From positions 1-44,502 of IMG/VR virus record IMGVR_UViG_3300034101_003322: a DNA stretch of 44,502 bases; one strand, 5' to 3'. This stretch comes from a virus. Positions 31,753 through 39,213 of this stretch are shown piece after piece. Every line of letters begins with the position of its first letter. Positions within the stretch are counted from its first letter, which is position 1. The position numbers were made by a program, and so were the translations under genes. The notes beneath the pieces were generated by a model, which saw only the letters and a program-made list of their open reading frames with translations, had not been told where the DNA came from and made no database searches.

Positions 31753-32649
31753 CTATCGAGCGTGCATCAATGGGCCGAGCGCGTTAAGTGCGGCGCCAAA
31801 CACCGGATGGCCGCCAGATGCCGCCTTTCTTTGGTGGTGCAGCGCAAGGCCACCGGCAAACTGAAGCCAGCCCTGATCAAGGTCAGGCCGATTCCAGGTT
31901 TTTTCGCTGACGCCATCGACGCTCAAGCCGAAATTGATCCCGCGCTCAACGCGCAGGCCGGCTACCGCTTCGACACCAAAAGCGTAAGAACCTTGTTGCA
32001 TTTGCCAGCCACCTCGCACCTTGAAAGTGGACTCCTTAACCTTGCCGGCTTCGGCGTCAACTTTTGTAAGAAGTTCGCAGATGCTGGCAAGGATCTCATC
32101 GTCTGGAGCGTATTCACACAAACGCTTATAGCGCTCGGCAAAACGGTCCGGCTGATTAGTCTTCCAATCGCACACGCTCAGGATCCCATCAACTTCGGCA
32201 ATGAGATCAGGAGTGAAGCCGTAGCAGCCGCCAGGGTGAATCATCGGCTCTTCGATGACATACACCTTGCCAATACGCGGCCTAACGTAGTCATACCAAA
32301 GAGAATGGATGATGGCAGCTTCCGTGTCTCTGTGAAAATCAGTGCTAATTTTCTCCTGCTCGAAAGAGCCAAGTGACAAGCCAACCATGCCATGCAGCCT
32401 TGTGCCAATGTCTGCGCGGATGTCTCGAACTCGATCCATGAAATACTCGGCGCCCATATCGGTAAGCCCCTTGCGCATCAAGGATTGCTTCCAATGCTCT
32501 TTTGGAAAATCCTTGCCGCCAGCAAGCTCGATGATATGCGAAGATGATGGTACTTCGATCTGCTCTTGTGGAGTGTGATAGAAATACTTGTGGTCTTCAT
32601 CTCTAAAAAAAACTCCCGGTTGAGCCGGGAGTAGTTGCAGTTCAGGCAT
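31753..32649 (-). CDS. PD-(D/E)XK nuclease (RecB/Cas4-like exonuclease)
   Basis: A 298-residue protein starting at ATG 32649; longer in-frame starts lie inside the upstream gene. The N-terminus (GVFFRDEDHKYFYH, then EVPSSSHIIELAGG) and the catalytic core match phage exonucleases of the RecB/Cas4 group: YGFTPDLIAEVDGILSVCDWKTNQP, with Asp and the DWK motif. MQQGSYAFGVEAVAG, where Gln-Tyr is expected, follows. Beside the Erf-like annealing protein it probably resects DNA ends for recombination, as lambda Exo does with Beta. A terminator-like hairpin with U8 lies inside its first codons. Confidence 0.8.
   Translation of the reverse strand: MPELQLLPAQPGVFFRDEDHKYFYHTPQEQIEVPSSSHIIELAGGKDFPKEHWKQSLMRKGLTDMGAEYFMDRVRDIRADIGTRLHGMVGLSLGSFEQEKISTDFHRDTEAAIIHSLWYDYVRPRIGKVYVIEEPMIHPGGCYGFTPDLIAEVDGILSVCDWKTNQPDRFAERYKRLCEYAPDDEILASICELLTKVDAEAGKVKESTFKVRGGWQMQQGSYAFGVEAVAGLRVERGINFGLSVDGVSEKTWNRPDLDQGWLQFAGGLALHHQRKAASGGHPVFGAALNALGPLMHAR
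32605..32632 (-). terminator. hairpin with U8 tract inside the start of the nuclease gene
   Basis: On the minus strand ACTCCCGG / CCGGGAGT pair around a 5-nt loop and continue into TTTTTTTT. The hairpin covers codons about 6-13 of the nuclease. It could end most transcripts of the upstream SSB-like/Erf operon and leave the nuclease expressed at a lower level. Confidence 0.65.
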
Positions 32650-32654
32650 CAGGA

Positions 32655-33302
32655 TCAGAAGCCGGGGGGAAGGTGCTGGGAAGGCATGAGGCCCGCAGCG
32701 GCCTGGCCATGGATCGCGCCAGGCATGGGCTGGACGGGCGCTGGAGGGGCAACAGGCGTAGGCGCTTGGCCTTGTGCCGGGGGCTGGGCGTAACCCTGTG
32801 GGGCCTGCTGCTGATAGGCCGGTTGCGGTTGCTGAGGCTGTGCCTGATCGACAAAGCCAGCAGGCATCGGCACGTGGGCTGGCCAACCCTGTGGAGCCGC
32901 CTGAGGCTGTGTTGGCTGTGGCGCTTGCGCGTAACCCTGGGGAGCCGCCTGTGGCTGTGCGTACTGAGGTTGCTGAGGCGCTTGTTGTTGGGGCGCTTGG
33001 GCATATCCCTGCGCAGCCTGTTGGCGTGCAAGGGCGCTATTTTGTGTCTCGGCCAAAGTCGAAACACTGCCGGACAGGCACGGCTTCTTGTCGCCGGGAT
33101 TAACTGGTTGCAGGTAAAGCCCAACGTCGAGCTTAATGCACGGCTGGCCGTTGTAGTCCAACTCGTATTGGCCTGCGTTAAACGCAGCATTTGCTTCTTG
33201 TAGCAATTCCCAAGAAAGCTCAAACTTGCCTTTGTAGTCAGGCTGGTTTGCAGCGCTCTTGCGATCATTGACCCAAAAAGCGAGTCTGTTGCGGGAAGCC
33301 AT
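32655..33302 (-). CDS. putative single-stranded DNA-binding protein (215 aa)
   Basis: The first ~85 residues are ordered and beta-rich (NRLAFWVNDRKS, DYKGKFEL, YNGQPCIKLDVGLYLQPVN). The rest is a Gln/Pro/Ala/Gly-rich linker ending in LPPGF. This layout, a folded head with a disordered tail ending in a hydrophobic residue, resembles SSB. The gene lies between the annealing protein and the nuclease, where phages often place SSB. An OB fold cannot be confirmed by eye. It is coupled to the Erf gene by TGATG and separated from the nuclease by 5 nt. Confidence 0.5.
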   Translation of the reverse strand: MASRNRLAFWVNDRKSAANQPDYKGKFELSWELLQEANAAFNAGQYELDYNGQPCIKLDVGLYLQPVNPGDKKPCLSGSVSTLAETQNSALARQQAAQGYAQAPQQQAPQQPQYAQPQAAPQGYAQAPQPTQPQAAPQGWPAHVPMPAGFVDQAQPQQPQPAYQQQAPQGYAQPPAQGQAPTPVAPPAPVQPMPGAIHGQAAAGLMPSQHLPPGF

Positions 33303-34030
33303 CAGGAAGGTTGCGAAAGGACGGGAAGAGGTTGGACGGGATTAACCATGCCAGGCGGCATGGTTGAAATGACTGGCCAACCCTGGGGTGTAGTGGCGTA
33401 GTTGGTCGCCATCGGCGGCTGTGGTTGGTAGCCGGTCGTCAACGGCTGCGAAAAGACTGCCTGAGGGTGTTGCACTTGCTGACCCGGCGCCGGCCAAGAG
33501 GCGGGAGCAGGCAGGCCAGGTAGTTGCGCTGCGGCGGGAGGATTGTTGCCATAGACAACCCCGTTGCCATCGTCTTCGTCTTTTTCAGAACAAAGAGCTA
33601 ACAACGCATAAAGATTGAAGCGAACACCGTACCTGACATGCCCAGCTACCTTGTGCATGGTAGTCAGATCGGTAACGGGAAAGTCTGAAAACAGCTCTTC
33701 GCTACCATCCTTGAAGCCGACAGTTGTACGTAAACGCCAAAACGGCTCTTCGTACACGAATTGCGAGTAAATCACAATTCCCTGGTCAAGCAGGGCCGGC
33801 TCAACTGCGCGAAGCAGTTTTGGTAGGCCGGTGTACTCTGATTTTAGATAAGTGTTTTTTTGATCCCAGCTAAGATCGCCAAAGTCTGCCTTGGCAGCGG
33901 CGATTGCTTCAAGCAGGGAGGGTCTAGGAGGCGCAATGAGCGGGATTGGTGCAATGGGTTGCGCCATTGGTGGCGGCGCTTGCGTTGGCGGTGCTACCGC
34001 TTGCGGTGGAGCTGTTGAGGTTCGTGTCAT
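33302..34030 (-). CDS. erf: Erf-family single-strand annealing protein
   Basis: A 242-residue protein. The core, about residues 37-150, matches the ERF superfamily: LLEAIAAAKADF, then YTGLPKLLRAVEPALLDQGIV, LRTTVGFKDGSEE and HKVAGHVRYGVRFNLYALLAL, ending in DEDDGNG. Erf-type proteins anneal complementary single strands and promote recombination. Both ends are Pro/Gln-rich and probably disordered. The C-terminal tail shares the motif GWPxxxxMPxGxV with the SSB-like protein. Own promoter TACACT 28 nt upstream; TGATG overlap downstream. Confidence 0.8.
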   Translation of the reverse strand: MTRTSTAPPQAVAPPTQAPPPMAQPIAPIPLIAPPRPSLLEAIAAAKADFGDLSWDQKNTYLKSEYTGLPKLLRAVEPALLDQGIVIYSQFVYEEPFWRLRTTVGFKDGSEELFSDFPVTDLTTMHKVAGHVRYGVRFNLYALLALCSEKDEDDGNGVVYGNNPPAAAQLPGLPAPASWPAPGQQVQHPQAVFSQPLTTGYQPQPPMATNYATTPQGWPVISTMPPGMVNPVQPLPVLSQPS

Positions 34031-34044
34031 GAGGAAGCGTGTGA

Positions 34045-34067
34045 ACTAAAAGAGTGTAGCATGAAGC
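34045..34067 (-). repeat. 23-bp direct repeat carrying a minus-strand promoter, copy 1
   Basis: ACTAAAAGAGTGTAGCATGA plus AGC on the plus strand is identical to 34479-34501, and similarity continues about 18 nt further to the stop codon of the upstream gene. On the minus strand it holds TGCTACACT (TACACT at 34053-34058), 28 nt before the Erf start. Confidence 0.8.
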
Positions 34068-34075
34068 AGGGCAAG

Positions 34076-34453
34076 TTAGCCAAGCTGCTCAAGGCCAGCC
34101 ACATATAAGGCCAAAGAAATTTCAGATCCGGCTTGCGGTAGGTCAGGCGCTAACGGCTTCAAAGCGTAATTGCAAAGAAAGTCAACATCGCTAGGCCAAT
34201 GATCGCCATTTTCGTCGCAGCGATCTTCGTCCAGCTCGCCTTCGGGATGCTTAACGTCAACCTGCGCAGCTTTGTGACTAACAGTAAACGCAAAAACGTC
34301 GCCTACGTCTTCCGACCATTCGCCTTCTTGCAAATGCTCTTGGATTACGTCCTTGGCTTCCAAGTCGCGCTCTTCAGTGGTTGCGTAAAACGTTAAGCCG
34401 TTGTAAGGGCAGGAAAGCCCAAAAATGTGATCCTTGTCTGGAGAGGTTTTCAT
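34076..34453 (-). CDS. hypothetical acidic protein (125 aa)
   Basis: A 125-residue protein, ATG 34453, with an acidic middle (EGEWSEDVGDVFAF, ELDEDRCDENGDHW). Strands at the start (FGLSCPYNGLTFYATTEE) are followed by a helix (DVIQEHLQ). No family recognised. It has its own repeat-borne promoter (TACACT at 34487-34492) and lies within the replication/recombination cluster. Confidence 0.6.
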   Translation of the reverse strand: MKTSPDKDHIFGLSCPYNGLTFYATTEERDLEAKDVIQEHLQEGEWSEDVGDVFAFTVSHKAAQVDVKHPEGELDEDRCDENGDHWPSDVDFLCNYALKPLAPDLPQAGSEISLALYVAGLEQLG

Positions 34454-34478
34454 GGAAAGAAAAAGTTTTTTCTGTTGG

Positions 34479-34501
34479 ACTAAAAGAGTGTAGCATGAAG
34501 C
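34479..34501 (-). repeat. 23-bp direct repeat carrying a minus-strand promoter, copy 2
   Basis: Identical to 34045-34067. On the minus strand TACACT (34487-34492) lies 39 nt before the start at 34453. Adjacent ttttctgttggac (34468-34480) recurs at 35116-35128 before the next gene. Confidence 0.8.
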
Positions 34502-34509
34502 GGAGCAAA

Positions 34510-35109
34510 TTAGCCAGGCGGTAAAGGTTCAAGAGCAGCAGGCAGCCCTTCCGCAGCCTTGCGAAGAACAGTCAGTGGCGTAATTCGCATCGCAAGGCGC
34601 ATGATCCAGCTTTTTTCAAGCGTAGATACAATGGCCAGAACCGCAGCAGTAGCGCCATCTTTCGTTCCTTGAATGTATGCTGCGTCAAGATTGGCGCGGC
34701 TAGACGGCACTTCCTCTTCCACGGTTGGCACAATGTAACTACCATTGCCGTGGACATGAGAGCAGCCAGCTAAAAACGCTTCTCGCAAGGCCCAGCCGTG
34801 CCAGGCAGGCACAGTATCAATGCCAGTAGATGAAATCGCATCAGCGTGTTGCACCACGCTATCGACATACCCGTAGGCAGCCTCGACCTCAGGAAAATTG
34901 TCACCGCCATAAGGGCGAGCAGAATGCTCTGGCGTTAGCACGTCGCTGGACTTGTTGCAATTCCATCGCCGCACACCGATGCCAGTACCAGAAGGCATAC
35001 TGTCAATAATCTTGCGGAAGCGAAGCATGTAATCCACGTTTGGATTTTCAAGGTGCATAAACGCTAAGCGATGATAAATGAAATTTAGATGCTCTTTGTC
35101 AGTGGTCAT
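34510..35109 (-). CDS. hypothetical protein (199 aa)
   Basis: A 199-residue protein starting at ATG 35109 (begins MTTDKEHLNFIYHRL); GTG 35130 would overlap the presumed promoter. An N-terminal helical part is followed by a Ser/Gly-rich centre and a C-terminal helical region (ANLDAAYIQGTKDGATAAVL, then LEKSWIMRLAMRI). No family recognised. It is the second gene after the primase-helicase on the minus strand. Confidence 0.6.
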   Translation of the reverse strand: MTTDKEHLNFIYHRLAFMHLENPNVDYMLRFRKIIDSMPSGTGIGVRRWNCNKSSDVLTPEHSARPYGGDNFPEVEAAYGYVDSVVQHADAISSTGIDTVPAWHGWALREAFLAGCSHVHGNGSYIVPTVEEEVPSSRANLDAAYIQGTKDGATAAVLAIVSTLEKSWIMRLAMRITPLTVLRKAAEGLPAALEPLPPG

Positions 35110-35167
35110 GGCATGTTTTCTGTTGGACACCTAAGCATTGCACGCTGACCCCCTTTTGTTAAGCCCC

Positions 35168-37615
35168 TTAATCCGGGAACCTCCCAAGCGCTACAAAAGT
35201 TTGCGTTTTGCCTTTGACACGCCACTCGCCAAGCTCCATCGAAACCAGTTGATCCATTGCAGCCTTGACCTCGGACACCTTCATATCTTTACGATGCTTA
35301 ATCGGAACACAGCTCGAAAAGAAGCGCGATGCAGTAACGCCATCGTTCGCTTTTGCAAAGTTATGTATCCTTCTGTTAATATCGAAAGCGCCATGGCGTT
35401 GCATCTGCGATTCTTGCTGCTCCACAATCGCATAACTTTGTAACAAATCAACCAAGATAACTGACCTAGCTAAGGTGTTTTTGGAAAGAAACAGCTCATC
35501 TACACCCTCTTCGCCGGCAGCAACGCGACATAGGTGCATGGCAAGCGCAACTTGCAGAACATAGCCGAGCCTTTTGCCTAGCACAGCTCTTTGAGATTCG
35601 AGCGCTACCATTTTTGACTTGTCGTAAGTGTCGCGTGATAACAGAACAAACAAATCAACCGCTTCCTTTTCAAGTCTTAAAACAAGCGGCGCTACCTCCA
35701 TGCAGCGCAAATAAAAGTTCTCTAGGCATTGCTCAGCCATGTGTACTGCCATCAACTCTTCCGGCGAGCGAAAAAAGTTAGGCTCTACATAATCGTCAAT
35801 CAATGGGACCATCAAACACCGAGCAAACAAGCCAGCGTCATCGCCTTCTTCGACCATCTTGCGAAATACGCCAGGCTGAACACCGCCAAGCAACGCATTC
35901 TGGACCTTGCCTTCGACCGGCTTTGCCCTGCGGCCAACACGAAGCGATGGATCAACAATGCCATCGAATAAGCACAAGAATGTTTCCTTGCCTTTGCCCT
36001 TGCCATGGGCTTTGTATTCATCAAAGTTGCCAAGAATGGACTTAATCTCTTCAGAATAAATGAAAGTCCCAAGACCAACGCTATGGTTGTCGCCTAAAAT
36101 CCTGCCAAACTCTTCAGTCGAAAAGTTTGTAAGGCATGTCATAAATGGCCTGGGTTCTTCTGGGCGAACATTTTTAGCCATGCCACCATACCTAGCGTCG
36201 TAAGCGGCTTGAGCATTGTCGCTCAAGAATTTGTAATGATTGTGTATAGGTTTCAGGCGAGAATAGCAAAGGTGCTGCATTATTGGACTCTTGCCACTGC
36301 CGGAAGGGCCAGACAAAAGCAGCCAGATTACTGGTTGCTTAACAAACAAGCCATCACCTGCATCAACTCGATGGCCCGCCCTGAGCACGCCGGCAGCGGC
36401 GGTGAGCACAACAGATACAGCCGTCAGCGGATCGCAGGCGAGGTTGGCTGTTATCGTTTCAACAGCATTGCAAATCGACTCCGGCAAGTAGTCAGCCAGC
36501 CTAACGGCCTTGCGCTTATCTGCTATGCCTTGCCTTGCGGCAATGGCGGCACTAGCACCCAGGGCTTCACTTTCTACCTGCCGGTCATCTTCGAGCGAAT
36601 CCCAAATCCTGCGCACGTCAAACGCCGAAGCATTATGAGCGCTAGCAATATCCGCTACACCGGTCTGAATGTCAGCGCTTGAGCTTGGGCTGGTTTCGTA
36701 AAACTCCTGCAGAGCTTTCTTGATTGCGCCATAACTAACGCGATTAAGGTCAGGTAGCTTTGCTCCTGATGCCCCCTTTATCGCAACTGCTATTAAAGAG
36801 CTGAGTTGTTCTGGTGGCATATCATCAACGCTTCCGCCGTCTGGCACTTCATAGATTGACTCAGCAGGTATAATCCGTAAGTCAATCTCAGCCAGCTTGG
36901 CAGCGGCCAGGTTCCTGGCGCCCATCTTTCTGCCGGCAACATCATTGTCAATGATCGAATAGACGGTCTTGATCCCAACCGCAGCAAGCCCAGCATACCT
37001 GGCTCTACAACTTGTTTCGTCTCGCTGGTGGCCAGGGTGTGTAATTGCAGCGATCCCGTTAGCGCGTAAAATCTCAACGCATTTTTCCCCTTCTACCTCT
37101 AGCGCTGACGTACTGCTACCTGGGTCCAGTGATCCATAAAAAGGCCAGGTTTCAGGTCCAGCGCCTGTATTCCAGCGCCTGTTAAACAAGAATTGTGGCT
37201 CAAATCTCTTCTTTTTATTGCCTTCATAATCATAGCGAATTGTACGCAAGTCTTCCCTGTATTGATACGTTGTCGTCAGGCAATGTCCTTCCTTGTCTAC
37301 TGCCGGCACGGGGACTGTGGCTGGCTGTGGCTGGCAGGCTGGCAGCACATGGCCACTGGCGTTCTCCTGCTCGACGTGGATCACGAATATGGCCGCATCA
37401 CGGCTGTCATCCCTGGACTCTCCAGTGTAGGCCCATTGGCGGTTGGCGGCGTCGGTCAGTACCTGGCCCTTCCTGAGCCGCTGTGAAGGCCCCAGGCTCT
37501 TGCCGCGATGGCAAACAACCATCCCACCATCTTGCCTGACGCGACAATCTCCGTCCTTTGTTCGACCGCAGATCGGGCAGGGGTTACGCTCGCTGGACTG
37601 GTTCCAACGCTCCAT
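35168..37615 (-). CDS. primase-helicase (zinc finger, TOPRIM, DUF3987-like ATPase)
   Basis: An 815-residue replication protein. The N-terminal zinc-binding motif uses C13, C16, C24 and C35/H36 (CPICGRTKDGDC, then VVCHRG). A TOPRIM domain follows with LEVEGEKCVEILRANG and the acidic IIDNDVAGRKMG. A DUF3987-type ATPase has P-loop SGPSGSGKS near 436-444 and a downstream TFIYSEEIKSILGNFDEY. It probably primes and unwinds phage DNA. No DNA polymerase is seen, so the phage may use that of the host. Its 5' leader holds an oppositely oriented terminator. Confidence 0.85.
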   Translation of the reverse strand: MERWNQSSERNPCPICGRTKDGDCRVRQDGGMVVCHRGKSLGPSQRLRKGQVLTDAANRQWAYTGESRDDSRDAAIFVIHVEQENASGHVLPACQPQPATVPVPAVDKEGHCLTTTYQYREDLRTIRYDYEGNKKKRFEPQFLFNRRWNTGAGPETWPFYGSLDPGSSTSALEVEGEKCVEILRANGIAAITHPGHQRDETSCRARYAGLAAVGIKTVYSIIDNDVAGRKMGARNLAAAKLAEIDLRIIPAESIYEVPDGGSVDDMPPEQLSSLIAVAIKGASGAKLPDLNRVSYGAIKKALQEFYETSPSSSADIQTGVADIASAHNASAFDVRRIWDSLEDDRQVESEALGASAAIAARQGIADKRKAVRLADYLPESICNAVETITANLACDPLTAVSVVLTAAAGVLRAGHRVDAGDGLFVKQPVIWLLLSGPSGSGKSPIMQHLCYSRLKPIHNHYKFLSDNAQAAYDARYGGMAKNVRPEEPRPFMTCLTNFSTEEFGRILGDNHSVGLGTFIYSEEIKSILGNFDEYKAHGKGKGKETFLCLFDGIVDPSLRVGRRAKPVEGKVQNALLGGVQPGVFRKMVEEGDDAGLFARCLMVPLIDDYVEPNFFRSPEELMAVHMAEQCLENFYLRCMEVAPLVLRLEKEAVDLFVLLSRDTYDKSKMVALESQRAVLGKRLGYVLQVALAMHLCRVAAGEEGVDELFLSKNTLARSVILVDLLQSYAIVEQQESQMQRHGAFDINRRIHNFAKANDGVTASRFFSSCVPIKHRKDMKVSEVKAAMDQLVSMELGEWRVKGKTQTFVALGRFPD

Positions 37616-37642
37616 GCTAAAATTTCCTGGTTAGCGAGTTCC

Positions 37643-37686
37643 AAAGGGGTCGGAATTGCTTGGCGGCGTTCCGACCCCTTTTTTTT
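37643..37686 (+). terminator. strong intrinsic terminator, plus orientation
   Basis: A 12-bp perfect stem AAGGGGTCGGAA / TTCCGACCCCTT with a 13-nt loop and eight T in total on the plus strand. It lies upstream of the minus-strand primase gene and 54 nt before the plus-strand promoter at 37741, so it would stop antisense transcription through the primase gene. Confidence 0.85.
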
Positions 37687-37713
37687 GCGCCGCCTTGGTA
37701 CGGCATGGTTCAG

Positions 37714-37719
37714 ATTATG
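37714..37719 (-). promoter_or_regulatory. candidate extended -10 (TGCCATAAT) for the primase gene
   Basis: CATAAT with upstream TG on the minus strand, 104 nt before the primase start. The leader would contain the 37643-37686 hairpin. Confidence 0.35.
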
Positions 37720-37740
37720 GCACACTCCCGCGCCAAGGCG

Positions 37741-37746
37741 TAGGAT
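37741..37746 (+). promoter_or_regulatory. -10-like element (TAGGAT) for the right plus-strand cluster
   Basis: TAGGAT 33 nt before ATG 37774. Confidence 0.5.
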
Positions 37747-37773
37747 GGACAAGCATCGTAACAGAGAAACCCC

Positions 37774-37926
37774 ATGATTGGCCGCCTTGCTGATTGGACC
37801 GCCCTTGAACAAGCTGGCCAAATAATCCCGCCACCTGGCAGGATGGAAGCAGTAGCAGCTACAGTAGCGAGAACGGCAGCCAAAAAGGCAGCCGAATCCG
37901 CAGCCAAACTACCAAAAGGCAAATGA
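37774..37926 (+). CDS. small protein resembling the dCTP deaminase N-terminus (50 aa)
   Basis: A 50-residue protein. The start MIGRLADWTALEQAGQIIPP resembles the N-terminus of the dCTP deaminase-like protein in this phage (LADW, then AGMVTP). The remainder is a basic Ala/Lys-rich helix ending LPKGK. All catalytic motifs of the enzyme are absent. It could be a shrunken paralog, a regulatory peptide, or chance similarity. ATGA overlap with the next gene. Confidence 0.55.
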   Translation: MIGRLADWTALEQAGQIIPPPGRMEAVAATVARTAAKKAAESAAKLPKGK

Positions 37927-38384
37927 GCGATTCTATCGAGGCCATTGATCAAGAAGTCTGGATTATTCCAGGCGATCCAAGCAACATGGCACCGTTGCCG
38001 GCGATTTTCAGGCTTGGCCAAATTGCTCTTTACGACCGCAAGCGGCAAGTCTTTGGCAAGTTTTCTGGATACTCCGCTGGGGTAGCGCGTTATGCCACTT
38101 TTGAAGAGTGCCGCGCTGCTATACTTGCGGAACGTTCAGAGCTTCTTGAGGAACTGAACGCAACATGCCGCGAACTAGCGGCATCCATCGAGCACACACG
38201 CACCATCCCAACCGCCACTTTCCCAAATGTCCAGCGAGAAGTACGAGAAGAGCAACAAGGGCAAGAAAAAGCCCAAGCCGAAGAAAAAGTCCCCGATGCC
38301 GGCGAAAAAGTAAAACCCGCGCTTACTCAGCCGCCGTCGCGCAAGACTGGCGGCAAAGTCGATCCCAAAACCCCCATCGTTTAA
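37923..38384 (+). CDS. hypothetical protein with charged disordered tail (153 aa)
   Basis: A 153-residue protein in an ATGA overlap. The first 95 residues look folded (EVWIIPGDPSNMAPLPAIF, then LYDRKRQVFGKFSGYS, then a helix EELNATCRELAAS). The last 45 are Glu/Lys/Pro-rich and probably disordered (EEQQGQEKAQAEEK). No family recognised. Confidence 0.55.
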   Translation: MSDSIEAIDQEVWIIPGDPSNMAPLPAIFRLGQIALYDRKRQVFGKFSGYSAGVARYATFEECRAAILAERSELLEELNATCRELAASIEHTRTIPTATFPNVQREVREEQQGQEKAQAEEKVPDAGEKVKPALTQPPSRKTGGKVDPKTPIV

Positions 38385-38390
38385 TCAATC

Positions 38391-38657
38391 ATGCCCAAAG
38401 CACAGATTCGAGACGCGCACTTACCGTCTCCAGAAGTTTGCGACTGGTTGCTTTCCCTTGAGTGGGCGGAACAAAATGGCATCCACCTGGAGACGCCTGA
38501 CTTTAAAGGCATCAGAGAGGACTCCTGTTATGCACGCACCGCAATCGGCGCCGATGAATGTATCGAGCTTCTACTGCCGGTAGAAGCTCTGGAGTGTCTT
38601 GAAAAAGATGCGCAAGCCAGAATAGCGCACGCTCATTTTGAGCTACCATACGGTTAA
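38391..38657 (+). CDS. hypothetical protein (88 aa)
   Basis: An 88-residue protein beginning MPKAQIRDAHLPSPEVC six nt after the previous stop. Contains VCDWLLSLEWAEQNG and a C-terminal helix (VEALECLEKDAQARIAHAH). No family recognised. A strong terminator follows, so this ends a three-gene unit started at 37774. Confidence 0.55.
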   Translation: MPKAQIRDAHLPSPEVCDWLLSLEWAEQNGIHLETPDFKGIREDSCYARTAIGADECIELLLPVEALECLEKDAQARIAHAHFELPYG

Positions 38658-38681
38658 GGCCAGGCGCTAAGCACCCATTTT

Positions 38682-38711
38682 AGGGCGAGCGTCACAAGCT
38701 CGCCCTTTTTT
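38682..38711 (+). terminator. intrinsic terminator
   Basis: A 9-bp stem AGGGCGAGC / GCTCGCCCT with a 7-nt loop and a T6 run. The next promoter begins 4 nt after it. Confidence 0.9.
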
Positions 38712-38715
38712 GTGC

Positions 38716-38721
38716 TAAGAT
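38716..38721 (+). promoter_or_regulatory. extended -10 element (TGCTAAGAT)
   Basis: TAAGAT with upstream TG, 37 nt before ATG 38753, directly behind the terminator. Confidence 0.65.
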
Positions 38722-38752
38722 ACCAAGGCCCACACAACAAGCTCAACCCATC

Positions 38753-39199
38753 ATGGGACAACAGAACAAGCCCCGGCGCATCTATCTTGCGTCTTCGTGG
38801 CGTAACCCTACCCAGCCAGCAGTATTGGCCGCCTTGCGTAATGCCGGGCATGAAGTGTACGACTTTCGCAATCCCGCTCCAGGCCAAAAAGGCTTTGCAT
38901 GGAGTGATTGCGAGACGGGCGGGGGAGCCAAAACGATCCCGTCCTACTTGGAAGCGATCCGCTCGACACGCGCAGCCGAAGGTTTTGCGCTTGACAAGGA
39001 AGCGTTAGACTGGTGCAATACTTGCGTACTAGCGTTGCCATGTGGCCGTAGCGCTCATCTTGAACTAGGCTACGCAACTGGCCAAGGCAAGGATACCTAT
39101 GTGCTATTGCATGAGCACCAGTTCGAGCCTGAATTGATGTATCTGCTGAATACGGGTATTTGCGCCAACACGCAAGAACTTATCGACCTACTGAAGTAG
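38753..39199 (+). CDS. nucleoside 2-deoxyribosyltransferase-like protein
   Basis: A 148-residue protein. RRIYLASSWRNPTQPAVLAALRNAGHEVYDF is the start of the family fold, and CNTCVLALPCGRSAHLELGYATGQGK carries the expected active-site Glu (in HLELG) and Ser/Gly phosphate or nucleobase-site residues. Family members transfer or hydrolyse the deoxyribosyl-base bond of nucleosides or nucleotides, so it likely recycles host nucleotides together with the deaminase-like protein. Whether it is a transferase or a hydrolase cannot be read from sequence. Confidence 0.75.
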   Translation: MGQQNKPRRIYLASSWRNPTQPAVLAALRNAGHEVYDFRNPAPGQKGFAWSDCETGGGAKTIPSYLEAIRSTRAAEGFALDKEALDWCNTCVLALPCGRSAHLELGYATGQGKDTYVLLHEHQFEPELMYLLNTGICANTQELIDLLK

Positions 39200-39207
39200 C
39201 GCCATGC

Positions 39208-39213
39208 TATTAT
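39208..39213 (+). promoter_or_regulatory. extended -10 element (TGCTATTAT)
   Basis: TATTAT with upstream TG. It overlaps an in-frame ATG at 39212 and lies 31 nt before ATG 39239, so it decides the start of the resolvase gene. Confidence 0.6.

Noticed and set aside
32649-32886. 79-residue upstream extension of the nuclease gene
   Set aside because: It runs in a second frame through the SSB-like gene, has a shadow-like Ala/Pro/Arg composition, and the nuclease motifs begin after ATG 32649.
32673-33203. 176-codon plus-strand frame opposite the SSB-like gene
   Set aside because: The Leu/Arg/Gly-rich translation is the complement of the Gln/Pro/Ala-rich tail; no leader or promoter of the genome's type precedes it.
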